Source of the DNA: Pseudomonas sp. Fl4BN1 | GTDB taxonomy: Bacteria; Pseudomonadota; Gammaproteobacteria; Pseudomonadales; Pseudomonadaceae | NCBI RefSeq assembly: GCF_009908285.1 | Contig: NZ_JAAARM010000037.1 | Span: forward strand, 1-55,357 | Reading direction: 5' to 3' | DNA: 55,357 bases | Position numbers and translations under genes: made by a program | In this document: piece by piece, positions 1-8,097 of the stretch | Layout of the letters: each line of letters starts with the position of its first letter | Position numbering within the stretch: the first letter of the stretch is position 1 | Notes under the pieces: generated by a model | What the model saw: only the letters and a program-made list of their open reading frames with translations | Told to the model about the DNA's origin: nothing | The model's database searches: none

Positions 1-180
1 GGTCGCGGGGGCAGGGTAGGTTGGGGTCATGGTCGAGCGCACGTCAGGTCAGTGGCGTAAACGATCTCATGGACATTCAAGAACGTCCATTCGCGGCTGT
101 TGAACAGGCCGGCTCAAGCCTGTCGTGCGGACCTGGCAGATGGGTGATACACCCCGCTTGCGCCCCTTCAATCAGGGGGC

Positions 181-1224
181 CTAGATCCGCCAATGCCGAG
201 CGCTTTTGGCCAAGCGCTGGCGCATCTCGCCGAGGGTCGCCGCCAATTGCCGGGTCAGCAGTCGATAACCGTCGAGGGCCGAATACACCGGCGTCTCCAG
301 GGCATTCTCGGCGCTGCCTTCCAGGGTTTTTTCCAGGCGCTGGGTGACCCCCGATTGCAGGGCCCGGGCCATGCCGATCAGCTGCACGCGGATCTGCCGG
401 TGCTCGGTCTTGAGCGCCAGTTGCATCTGCGCCATGGCGTGCGGGTCGCTGGCGTCTGGGCGGGTGTTGCCGAGAATCTCCAGGGTGCTGATGCACATCC
501 GCAGGTTGCGCTGGATGGCGTCCAGTTCGGTCATGGAAATCCGTACTTCCTTGGACACCGAAGGCATCAGCGAACGCAGTTGCAGCATGGCGCTGTTGAC
601 CCGGCCAAGGAGCTTGAGGTGTTCGTCGTCGGTCACCGACTTGCCGCTGATGATTCGTCCGTACAGCTGCGCGCAGTCGCGCAGGGCGCTGGCCAGGTTG
701 TAGCGCCAGGAGTACACCGCGTACAGCGGGATGGCGAAGGAGAACGCCAGGGCCAGGGCGATGCCGATGAGGATATCCACCGCGCGCCACAGGCCGTCGC
801 TGATCTGGTTGTCGCCGTGGCCGGCGACAATGAACACGGTGATCGCCGCCAGCAGCGCGGTGTAACCGCCCTTGCCGATGGCATGGTAGGAGAAGTAGCC
901 GCAGACCGCCGACATCGCCAGGTAGGTGATCCAGGGGTGGCCGAAATACGCCTGCTGCACCACCAGCACCAGGCCGACGCCCGCGCCCACCAGGGTGCCG
1001 ATGGCCCGCTCGGTGGCTTTCTTGCCGATGTTGCCGTGGTGCTGCAGGCCGCCGATCACCACCAGCATGGTCACCGAGGCCCATTCGCCGTGGGGCAGGT
1101 TGAGCCCGGTGGTCAAGAGGATGGTGGCGATCAGGCCGAGGGCGACGCGCACGGCATGGATCAGCCGGGCGTGACGGTAACGCCGATAAGGGTCCAGTAC
1201 GGGACGCAGCAAGCGCTGCAGCAA
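181..1224 (-). CDS. FUSC-family inner-membrane protein
   Basis: A 347-residue membrane protein of the fusaric acid resistance / aromatic acid exporter type (FUSC, YccS-like), probably moving small organic acids across the inner membrane. The N-terminal half (about residues 20-175) holds closely spaced hydrophobic segments, with the family-typical stretch HGEWASVTMLVVIGGLQHHG near residue 45. The C-terminal half is soluble and helix-rich. It is half the length of full FUSC exporters, so it is a single-module form. No membrane-fusion partner is adjacent, so the substrate is unknown. It lies downstream of the GapN-like gene on the same strand, separated by a probable terminator. Confidence 0.8.
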   Translation of the reverse strand: MLQRLLRPVLDPYRRYRHARLIHAVRVALGLIATILLTTGLNLPHGEWASVTMLVVIGGLQHHGNIGKKATERAIGTLVGAGVGLVLVVQQAYFGHPWITYLAMSAVCGYFSYHAIGKGGYTALLAAITVFIVAGHGDNQISDGLWRAVDILIGIALALAFSFAIPLYAVYSWRYNLASALRDCAQLYGRIISGKSVTDDEHLKLLGRVNSAMLQLRSLMPSVSKEVRISMTELDAIQRNLRMCISTLEILGNTRPDASDPHAMAQMQLALKTEHRQIRVQLIGMARALQSGVTQRLEKTLEGSAENALETPVYSALDGYRLLTRQLAATLGEMRQRLAKSARHWRI

Positions 1225-1337
1225 GGGTGGCAGGGTGATCCTGCGCAGGAGTTTGAACCGGCCCAGACAATGTCCTCCAAGGGTAGGCGGCGGGTAGGCA
1301 CTCGCCCTTCGGCGAGCCCCTGGCCCGTTAGAAACAG

Positions 1338-1358
1338 CGCGCCTCAGCGCGAGGCGCG
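1338..1358 (-). terminator. Hairpin after the GapN-like gene
   Basis: Inverted repeat CGCGCCTC-AGCGC-GAGGCGCG with 8-bp perfect arms. It starts 21 bp beyond the stop codon of the minus-strand aldehyde dehydrogenase gene. On that strand it is followed by CTGTTTCT, a weak T-rich tract. It is a plausible intrinsic terminator, but the U-tract is poor. Confidence 0.5.
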
Positions 1359-1378
1359 AACACTCTCTATCTACCGTC

Positions 1379-3004
1379 CTAGAAAATGTAGTCGGTGGTC
1401 AGGAAGCTGGAGTCGCGATTGCGGATGATGTCGCTGATCAGCTGTTTGTTGCGTTCCTGGAACTTGGTGGCCACCAGGGTGCGGATCGAGAAGGTGCGCA
1501 GTGCGTCATGCACCGACAACGTGCCTTCGGCGGAGTTCTTGCGCCCGTTGAAGGGGAAGGTGTCCGGCCCGCGCTGGCACTGGGCATTGATGTTGATCCG
1601 CCCGACCTGGTTGGCGAAGGTGTCCACCAGCCGGCCGATCTGTGCCGGGTCGCTGCCGAACAGGCTCAGTTGCTGGCCGAAGTCCGATTCCAGGACGTAG
1701 TCGATCACCGTGTCCAGGTCGCGGTAGGGCACGATCGGCACCACCGGGCCGAACTGCTCCTCGTGGTAGACGCGCATCTGCGGGTTCACCGGGTACAGCA
1801 GCGCCGGGTAGAAGAACGAGGCGCGGGAAGCACCGCCATTGGGGTTCACCACGCGCGCGCCATGCGCCTGGGCATCGGCCACCAGGGCGTGCAGGTAGTC
1901 GACCTTGGTGTTCTCCGGCAGCGGCGTCAGGGCCACGCCCGGCTCCCAGGGCATGCCTGGCTTGAGGCCTTGCAGCTTGTGGTTGAAGCGCTGGATAAAG
2001 TCCTCGACCACGGTTTCATGCACGAACAGGATCTTCAGCGCGGTGCAGCGCTGGCCGTTGAACGACAGCGCGCCGGTGACGGCTTCGCTGACTGCGTTGT
2101 CGAGGTCGGCGTCGGGCAGCACGATCCCCGGGTTCTTCGCGTCCAGGCCCAGGGCGGCGCGCAGGCGGTGCGGCTTGGGGTGGAGTTTCTTCAGGTCGCT
2201 GGCGGCCTTGTTGGTGCCGATAAAGGCAAAGATGTCGATCTTGCCGCTGGCCATCAGTGCGCTGACGGTCTCGCGGCCACTGCCGTAGATGACGTTGATC
2301 ACCCCGGCCGGGAAACTGTCGCGGAAGGCTTCGAGCAGCGGTCGGATCAGCAGCACGCCGAGCTTGGCCGGCTTGAACACCACGGTGTTGCCCATGATCA
2401 GCGCCGGGATCAGGGTGGTGAAGGTTTCGTTCAGCGGGTAGTTGTAGGGCCCCATGCACAAGGCCACGCCCAGCGGTACCCGGCGGATCTGGCCGAGGGT
2501 GTCCTGCTCCAGTTCGAAGCGGCTGGAGCGGCGGTCGAGTTCCTTCAGCGCGCCGATGGTGTCGACGATGTAGTCGCAGGTGCGGTCGAATTCCTTTTCC
2601 GAGTCCTTGAGGTTCTTGCCGATCTCCCACATCAGCAGCTTGACCACCGCCGTGCGCTGCTCGCGCATGCGCGCCAGGAAGGCTTCCACGTGCTGGATGC
2701 GCTCGGCCACGCGCATCGTCGGCCAGGCGCCCTGGCCTCGGTCGTAGGCACGTACGGCGGCGTCCAGGGCGCTGAGGGCGGTGTCGGCGTCGAGCAACGG
2801 CGTGCTGCCGAGGATCACCTGCTGATCGCCTTCGGCGCTGCTCAGATAGATCGGGCTGCGGACCTGGGCCAGCGGTCCGCTCCAGGTGCGCAACTCACCG
2901 TCCACCAGGTAGTCCCGTTGTTCCATGGGGTCGGGCAGGCGATAGGCTTCGGGGATGTCGGCGGCGGCAGGAAACAGGTTGCTCAAGAGATTGGCTGTGG
3001 TCAT
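1379..3004 (-). CDS. gapN: Aldehyde dehydrogenase, NADP-dependent GAPDH (GapN) type
   Basis: A 541-residue member of the aldehyde dehydrogenase superfamily. It probably oxidises glyceraldehyde 3-phosphate to 3-phosphoglycerate with NADP, bypassing the ATP-forming step. The catalytic cysteine is C320 in FNGQRCTALK. The cofactor-binding part includes GPYNYPLNETFTTLIPALIMGN and the phosphate loop IAFIGTNKAA-like segment FAFIGTNKAA. I chose the start at 3004 because it is preceded by GGGGTAGAGTC; an upstream in-frame start at 3064 would add 20 non-conserved residues. The usual ELGGK motif reads ALGLDAK, so the general-base glutamate position is glycine, with D288 two residues later. The GapN assignment is by overall resemblance; another aldehyde substrate is possible. 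Confidence 0.75.
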   Translation of the reverse strand: MTTANLLSNLFPAAADIPEAYRLPDPMEQRDYLVDGELRTWSGPLAQVRSPIYLSSAEGDQQVILGSTPLLDADTALSALDAAVRAYDRGQGAWPTMRVAERIQHVEAFLARMREQRTAVVKLLMWEIGKNLKDSEKEFDRTCDYIVDTIGALKELDRRSSRFELEQDTLGQIRRVPLGVALCMGPYNYPLNETFTTLIPALIMGNTVVFKPAKLGVLLIRPLLEAFRDSFPAGVINVIYGSGRETVSALMASGKIDIFAFIGTNKAASDLKKLHPKPHRLRAALGLDAKNPGIVLPDADLDNAVSEAVTGALSFNGQRCTALKILFVHETVVEDFIQRFNHKLQGLKPGMPWEPGVALTPLPENTKVDYLHALVADAQAHGARVVNPNGGASRASFFYPALLYPVNPQMRVYHEEQFGPVVPIVPYRDLDTVIDYVLESDFGQQLSLFGSDPAQIGRLVDTFANQVGRININAQCQRGPDTFPFNGRKNSAEGTLSVHDALRTFSIRTLVATKFQERNKQLISDIIRNRDSSFLTTDYIF

Positions 3005-3305
3005 GACTCTACCCCGTGTTGAAAATGGCTCCGGCGCGGATGGCTGATTGCGACATCGCTCCAAGGTTTATACGCCTGAATCGCCCGATGCTTTAGCGGT
3101 TTTTCCGCCCGGCATCCGCTGCTTGTGAATCGAGATTAAACGTTTCAGCCTTGGGCCGGCAACTGCCGGCTCCGGCACTGTCCATTGACTCCCCGGATAC
3201 TCCGGCCACCGGGTCGATACCGTCAGATGCGCTGTGCCGTTGCGCAGCAACGCAGACGCCATCGGCCCATAACGTTAAACTCCCCAGCTTCATTCAGGAG
3301 TTCCC
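3005..3305. other. Divergent intergenic region
   Basis: About 300 bp between the divergent GapN-like and DyP genes. It must hold both promoters, but I see no convincing -35/-10 pair. A short GCCGGCAACTGCCGGC hairpin lies near 3153. The DyP gene has a clear AGGAG site at 3295-3299. I see no open frame that looks coding. Confidence 0.5.
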
Positions 3306-4190
3306 ATGAGTTACTACCAGCCCGGCATTCTCGCTGCACCCGTTCCGTCCCACGCTCGCCATCTGTTTTTTGCCCTGGAGTCCATCGAGGCGTTGCCCCA
3401 GGCCCTCGATCAACTGCAGGCGCGAATCGATGGCGCCTCGGCGGTAGCAGGGTTTGGCGCGTCGCTGGTCAAGGCCCTGGGGGCCCGAGTGCAAGGGCTC
3501 AAGGCCTTCCCGGCGCTGACCGGCGTCGGCGTCGACAATCCCTCGACCCAGCACGCCCTGTGGGTCTGGCTGCGCGGTGACGAACGTGGCGAGCTGATGC
3601 ACCGCAGCAACGCGCTGGAGGCGGCATTGGCCCCGGCCTTTCGCCTGGTGCAGATGAACGAAACCTTCCGCCACAAGACCGGCCACGACCTGACCGGCTA
3701 CGAAGACGGCACCGAAAACCCCCATGAAGAAGCCGCTGTGGCGGCGGCGCTGGCCGAGGGCGACGCCGGCCTGCGCGGTGGCAGCTTTGCCGCGATCCAG
3801 CAATGGCAGCATGACTTCAAGGGCTTTGCCGCGATGCAGCAGCAAGAGCGCGACCACATCATCGGCCGGCGCCTGAGCGACAACGAGGAGCTGGACGACG
3901 CGCCGGTCTCGGCCCACGTCAAGCGCACCGCCCAGGAAAGCTTTACCCCGGAAGCCTTTATGGTGCGCCGCTCGATGCCGTGGATCGAAGGCGATCAGGG
4001 CGGCCTGATGTTCCTGGCGTTTGGCTGCACCTTGAATGCCTTTGAAGTGCAACTGCGACGCATGAGCGGCCTGGAAGACGGTATCGTCGATGGCCTGTAC
4101 CGCATGAGCCGGCCGATCACTGGCGGCTACTACTGGTGCCCGCCGTTGCAGGACGGTCGCCTGGACCTGCGCGCGCTGCGCGCAGTCTGA
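3306..4190 (+). CDS. DyP-type heme peroxidase
   Basis: A 294-residue dye-decolourising peroxidase related to YfeX. It reduces hydrogen peroxide while oxidising a phenolic, dye or porphyrin substrate. The family motif GxxDG is present as GYEDG at residues 131-135, followed by TENP; its Asp is the distal catalytic acid. The proximal heme ligand is probably H204 in SAHVKR. The C-terminal GGYYWCPPL resembles the conserved YfeX ending. No signal peptide is visible, so it should be cytoplasmic, and no encapsulin gene lies nearby. The start has AGGAG 6 bp upstream. The next gene begins 41 bp downstream on the same strand, so the two may be cotranscribed. Confidence 0.9.
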   Translation: MSYYQPGILAAPVPSHARHLFFALESIEALPQALDQLQARIDGASAVAGFGASLVKALGARVQGLKAFPALTGVGVDNPSTQHALWVWLRGDERGELMHRSNALEAALAPAFRLVQMNETFRHKTGHDLTGYEDGTENPHEEAAVAAALAEGDAGLRGGSFAAIQQWQHDFKGFAAMQQQERDHIIGRRLSDNEELDDAPVSAHVKRTAQESFTPEAFMVRRSMPWIEGDQGGLMFLAFGCTLNAFEVQLRRMSGLEDGIVDGLYRMSRPITGGYYWCPPLQDGRLDLRALRAV

Positions 4191-4231
4191 TCGCTCAAGC
4201 GGGGCGCGACACTGACGGGGAGGGCGGGGCG

Positions 4232-5203
4232 ATGCAGACCGTACGCTGGGGCATGATCGGTTGCGGCAGTGTCACCGAGCGCAAGAGCGGCCCGGCTTTT
4301 TACAAGGTGCCGGGCTCGGCGCTGGTGGCGGTGATGGGGCGGCGCCTGGACGCGGTGCGCGATTATGCCGCGCGCCATGGCATCGCCCGGGTCTATACCG
4401 ATGCCGAGGCCCTGATCAACGACCCCGAGGTGGATGCGGTGTACATCGCCACGCCACCGGACAGTCATCATGGCTACAGCTTATTGGTGGCCGCGGCCGG
4501 CAAGCATTGCTGCGTGGAAAAGCCGATGTCGCTGAACCTGGCGCAAAGCCTGGCCATGCAGCAGGCATTCGAGCAAGCCGGGTTGCACCTGTTCGTGTCC
4601 TACTACCGCCGTTCGTTGCCGCGTTTCCAGGCCGTGCGGCAATGGCTGGCGCAGGGGCGTATCGGAGCGGTCCGGCACCTGCACTGGAGCCTGAGCAAGG
4701 CTGCATCCGCGGCCGATCGCGAGGGCGTGGCCAACTGGCGCACCGATCCGCAGATTGCCGGCGGTGGTTACTTCGCCGACCTGGCGAGCCATGGTTTTGA
4801 CCTGTTCCAGTACCTGTTGGGTGACATCCGCGAGGTGGTCGGCTTCACTGCCCGCCAGGCCGGGTTGTACGCCGCCGAAGATGCAGTCAGCGCCAGTTGG
4901 CGCTTTGCTAGCGGTGCGCTGGGCAGTGGGGCCTGGAACTTCGTCGCCGACCGCCGTGAGGACCGGGTTGAAATCCTCGGCAGCCAGGGGCGTATTCTGT
5001 TCTCGGTGTTCGACGAGCATCCGGTACGGCTCGAAGCCGTCGAAACCCTGAGCCTGAGCATCGACCATCATCCGCACATCCAGTGGCATCACGTGCTGGG
5101 CATGAACGCCCATATCCGCGGTGAAGGGCAGCATCCGGCGTTGGCCAGTGAAGCGCTGAAGACCGATCGCATCATGGACCGGATTCTCCAGCGCGGGGAG
5201 TGA
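4232..5203 (+). CDS. Gfo/Idh/MocA-family oxidoreductase
   Basis: A 323-residue NAD(P)-dependent oxidoreductase. The N-terminal Rossmann fold begins with WGMIGCGSVTERKSGPA (about residues 5-21). The EKP motif used in catalysis in this family is present in CVEKPMSLN near residue 95. The C-terminal GFO_IDH_MocA domain includes GGGYFADLASHGFDLFQYLLG, which carries a conserved DxxxH arrangement. The substrate is probably a sugar or polyol derivative but cannot be read from the sequence. The start at 4232 is preceded by a purine-rich GGGGAGGGCGGGG stretch; an in-frame upstream extension overlaps the DyP gene and looks non-coding. Confidence 0.88.
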   Translation: MQTVRWGMIGCGSVTERKSGPAFYKVPGSALVAVMGRRLDAVRDYAARHGIARVYTDAEALINDPEVDAVYIATPPDSHHGYSLLVAAAGKHCCVEKPMSLNLAQSLAMQQAFEQAGLHLFVSYYRRSLPRFQAVRQWLAQGRIGAVRHLHWSLSKAASAADREGVANWRTDPQIAGGGYFADLASHGFDLFQYLLGDIREVVGFTARQAGLYAAEDAVSASWRFASGALGSGAWNFVADRREDRVEILGSQGRILFSVFDEHPVRLEAVETLSLSIDHHPHIQWHHVLGMNAHIRGEGQHPALASEALKTDRIMDRILQRGE

Positions 5204-5537
5204 ACGGCGTTATTCGGCCGGCAGGTGCATCCGCTATTGGGCCGGCCCAGTGTTTCTCCTGCGCCGTTGCCGCCGCCTCCAGCTCCAGGTCTTCAAGGTA
5301 TTGCTGCAGTTGGTCTTCCTGTACTTCGCTGCAGCAAGCTTGTTGCAGATCCGCAATACCGGCCGAGGCCGCTTGGCGCAGTGCCGCGATTCTCGCTACT
5401 TCCTCGGCGACACCTTGCCCCAGCAGGCGTAAACCTTCACCCGGAACCTTGCGGGTATTTGGCTAGCGAGCGGACTTGCCCTGCGTATTGATGAGTGGCT
5501 GTTGGTGGGCGCTGAGGACAAGTTTTCGAGTCGGCAT
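5204..5537 (-). pseudogene. parD: Degenerate ParD-type antitoxin, toxin absent
   Basis: A good start (ATG at 5537 with AGGAG six bases upstream) opens a frame that reads MPTRKLVLSAHQQPLINTQG, very like the ribbon-helix-helix N-terminus of ParD antitoxins. It is cut after 24 codons by TAG at 5463-5465. The same frame then continues with PNTRKVPGEGLRLLGQG and ARIAALRQAASAGIADLQQ. These match the remembered ParD body RYQNASEVLREGLRL...LREAARVGIAD, so the stop replaces the conserved Tyr codon. The 3' end is unclear because the frame runs without a natural stop into the oxidoreductase gene. ParE would normally follow directly, but that place is occupied by the opposite-strand gene. I infer a dead, orphan antitoxin relic. 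Confidence 0.75.
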
Positions 5538-5785
5538 ACGGTACTCCTGGCCTGGAGGAAGAAGGGATGCGTTGGCATGGCGTTCAGCTTCCTCAGGAGA
5601 ACCCCCACGAGTTTTCCAGCCAGTGCAGCGCTTGGCCGTCTTGCAAGACCGACCCCTCACCCGTGGTCGGGACAGCGCTGCCGAGGCCAGCGTGGTCGCT
5701 GGTTTTTTGCAGCGTCGAGCGTGACAATGGCGCCCGCTGCACCTCATGCGTAAGCGCTCACGGGCGACGAGTGGTGCGATGTCCC

Positions 5786-5791
5786 TATAAT
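5786..5791 (+). promoter_or_regulatory. Possible -10 box for the MarR regulator gene
   Basis: A perfect TATAAT lies 33 bp upstream of the MarR-family start codon. The expected -35 position has no TTGACA-like sequence, so if used this promoter may need an activator or tolerate a weak -35. Apart from this box and the parD ribosome binding site, I see nothing in 5538-5823. Confidence 0.4.
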
Positions 5792-5823
5792 CCCAGCTTT
5801 GATCCAAGGCGCCGCGAACCTTT

Positions 5824-6300
5824 ATGAGCACCCCGAAAAAACGCCGAAGCCGCTACGACCCCGCCAGTGAGGACTTCAAGAAGGAGCAATTTCCCTTCTA
5901 CTGGTTGGCTCGTCTGTACGGGCGTTACTCCATGGCCATGGAGAAAGCGCTGAAGAAAATCGACATGGACATCCCGCGCTGGCGGATCCTGTTCATTCTC
6001 AAGGAGAACGGCGAGTCGAGCATTTCGGAGATCTCCATCCATGCCATTGCCAAGCTGCCGACCATCACCAAGATCGTCTACCGCATGAAGGCCGACGGCC
6101 TGGTGGAAACCGCCACCAGCGCCAGCGACGGGCGTGTCACTCAGGTCTCGCTGACCGATAGCGGCCGGCAGACCATCGAAAAGATCCAGCAAGGTACCCG
6201 CGACATCTTCCTCAATAGCTTCGAGGGTCTGACCGAAGCGCAGATCACCAAGCTCAACAGCACCCTGGAAAAGATTTTCAACAACCTGCCACAGGATTGA
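5824..6300 (+). CDS. iacR: MarR-family regulator, probable iacR
   Basis: A 158-residue winged-helix regulator. The helix-turn-helix is around residues 62-85 (ISEISIHAIAKLPTITKIVYRM), followed by the wing with the MarR signature SDGRVTQVSLTDSGRQ near residue 100. The basic N-terminus is typical of this subgroup. By position at the edge of the indole-3-acetate region it is the likely counterpart of IacR, a MarR repressor released by IAA in other bacteria. The assignment rests on family plus context. It converges with the aldolase gene (16-bp gap) and is separated from the iac operon by the whole ABC transporter unit, which is unusual. Confidence 0.75.
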   Translation: MSTPKKRRSRYDPASEDFKKEQFPFYWLARLYGRYSMAMEKALKKIDMDIPRWRILFILKENGESSISEISIHAIAKLPTITKIVYRMKADGLVETATSASDGRVTQVSLTDSGRQTIEKIQQGTRDIFLNSFEGLTEAQITKLNSTLEKIFNNLPQD

Positions 6301-6316
6301 ACCTCACCGCTGTGCT

Positions 6317-7123
6317 TTAGATCCTGGCCCGGCCTGACGCCTGACTGGCCGGCGCCAATGACCCGTACTGACCACGCTCGGCTTGCATCTTGCGCACCAT
6401 GGCGCTGAAAAATTTATCGGCGAAGCCGCTGTTGCCGATCAGCATCGCGGTGAGGTCGGCGCACTTGGCACTGATCTCTTCCGGCAGGAGGTTGTCTGCG
6501 CCGCCAAGGGCGCCGGACTGGCACTGGATCTCGGCAGCGCGCTGGACGGTCCAGAGCAGGAAGAAGGTCTTGGCGATGCTGCTTTCACCGACCGCGATGC
6601 CGTGGTTGCGCAGCACCAGGATGTGTTTGTCGCCGAGACTGTCGATCATCCGGGCCTTCTCGTCATCGAACAGGGTGATGCCCTCGAAGGTGTGGTAGCC
6701 GATACGTCCGCTGAGCTGTGCACCATAGAAGTCGTGGTGAGCGAAACCGGCCTGTTTCATGGCGATGGCCGAGATCGGCGTGGTGTGGGTATGGATCAGG
6801 CAGCGAATATCTGGTCGCGCACCATGCACGGCACTGTGCAGGGCGAAACCGGCGGGGTTGCCGTCATAGGGTGAGTCTTCAAGCTTTGTGCCCTGCAGAT
6901 CGACCTTGAGCAGATTGGCCGGGGTCACTTCGCTGTAGTTCAGGCCGAACGGGTTGATCAGGTAGTGGTGCGCCGGGCCGGGCAGGCGCGCGGAAATATG
7001 GTTGAAGATGGTTTCGCTCCAACCGAAGAAATCCACCAGGTGATAGCAGTGCGCGAGTTCGACGCGCAGGGCCCATTCGTCGTTGCTGCAATGGGTTGGC
7101 TTTTCCAGGGAGGCGTGGGTCAT
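6317..7123 (-). CDS. Class II aldolase/adducin-family protein
   Basis: A 268-residue zinc-dependent aldolase or epimerase fold. The metal ligands appear as IHTHTTPISA (the HTH pair) plus a later histidine in LRNHGIAVGE. The catalytic-loop sequence NHISARLPG is near the N-terminus. The start at 7123 has AAGGAA eight bases upstream; a longer in-frame extension to 7285 has no support. Class II aldolases cleave or rearrange sugar phosphates or 3-hydroxy acids; here the substrate is unknown. It is the last gene of the minus-strand ABC transporter unit (158-bp gap), next to iacR, so it may act on a compound linked to IAA uptake or side-chain metabolism. That link is inference from position. Confidence 0.82.
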   Translation of the reverse strand: MTHASLEKPTHCSNDEWALRVELAHCYHLVDFFGWSETIFNHISARLPGPAHHYLINPFGLNYSEVTPANLLKVDLQGTKLEDSPYDGNPAGFALHSAVHGARPDIRCLIHTHTTPISAIAMKQAGFAHHDFYGAQLSGRIGYHTFEGITLFDDEKARMIDSLGDKHILVLRNHGIAVGESSIAKTFFLLWTVQRAAEIQCQSGALGGADNLLPEEISAKCADLTAMLIGNSGFADKFFSAMVRKMQAERGQYGSLAPASQASGRARI

Positions 7124-7281
7124 GGCGGATTCCTTGTGCACAGCATCAGAGGCATGCCTGGTCGCCGCGAAAGCGTGCCAGAGCATCAGGTGTGGGGTGT
7201 TCGACTGGCTGGGCAGTGCGGGGTGATGAATGCCACGCCGCCGAGCACATGCCGCAGACCGAGGGTCTGGCTCGGCAGGGG

Positions 7282-8097
7282 TCATGGTGACGCTTCTGGA
7301 TTCAGCGGGGCGAGCATCTCCTGATGCTTGCTGGCCAGGCCCAGATAGGCCTCGATGACCCGTGGGTCATTGGCCAGTTGTTGCGCGGGGCCCTGCATGG
7401 CGATCTGACCGGTTTCCAGCACGTAGGCGTAGTCGGCGACCCGCAGCGCGGCGCGGGCATTCTGCTCGACCAGGAGGATCGACACGCCCTGTTCGCGCAG
7501 TGCGCTGATGATCCGGAAGATCTCCCGGGTAATCAACGGTGCCAGGCCCAGGCTGGGCTCATCGAGCATCAGCAATCTGGGCTTGGCCATCAGCGCGCGG
7601 CCCACGGCGAGCATCTGTCGTTCACCGCCGGAGAGGGTCGCGGTCAGTTGCCCACGGCGCTCCCACAGGCGCGGGAACAGCTCATAGACCTCGCCAAGGG
7701 TGCGAGCGTAGTCGCGATCACCTCGGCAATGGCGCTGGAAGGCGCCCAGCAACAGGTTGTCGGCGACACTCATGCTGGTGAACAGTTCGCGTTTTTCCGG
7801 AACCAGGCCGAGCCCCCGCGAAACCATGACCTCGACCTCTGGCACGCTCTCCAGGCGGCCATCGAAGTCCACCCGGCCATGGGAACCGAGCACGCCCATG
7901 ATGGCCGAGAGCAAGGTGGTCTTGCCGGCGCCGTTGGGGCCGATCACCGTGACGATCTGGCCTTTGCCGACGCACAGGCTGGCGTTGCTCAAGGCCTCGA
8001 CCTTGCCGTAGGCCACGCTCAGGTTGCTGATCTGCAGCAGCGGGTCGCTGACCTGGTTGTGCGACACGAGTTGCGGTTGTGCAGGCATGTTCATCAT
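7282..8097 (-). CDS. livF: ABC transporter ATP-binding protein, LivF-like
   Basis: A 271-residue ATPase of the branched-chain amino acid type (HAAT) importer family. It has Walker A GPNGAGKTT near residue 55, signature LSGGERQ near 152, Walker B LLMLDEP and the H-loop region replaced by the LivF-typical LLVEQNA. The start codon overlaps the stop of the upstream fused permease-ATPase gene as ATGA, so translation is probably coupled. The HAAT family also imports aromatic acids and other non-amino-acid ligands. Being divergent from the iac operon suggests an IAA-related ligand, which is inference. Confidence 0.88.
   Translation of the reverse strand: MMNMPAQPQLVSHNQVSDPLLQISNLSVAYGKVEALSNASLCVGKGQIVTVIGPNGAGKTTLLSAIMGVLGSHGRVDFDGRLESVPEVEVMVSRGLGLVPEKRELFTSMSVADNLLLGAFQRHCRGDRDYARTLGEVYELFPRLWERRGQLTATLSGGERQMLAVGRALMAKPRLLMLDEPSLGLAPLITREIFRIISALREQGVSILLVEQNARAALRVADYAYVLETGQIAMQGPAQQLANDPRVIEAYLGLASKHQEMLAPLNPEASP

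Noticed and set aside
1..180. Short open frames at the left edge
   Set aside because: No coding signature is convincing on either strand; a small TGGAC/GTCCA inverted repeat near 69-88 has no clear role.
1508..3022. 504-residue plus-strand open frame over gapN
   Set aside because: Low-complexity antisense shadow of the dehydrogenase; no ribosome site or domain.
5463..5831. 122-residue minus-strand open frame upstream of the parD start
   Set aside because: Its N-terminal 98 residues look random and overlap the MarR gene promoter; the real start is the internal ATG at 5537 with AGGAG.
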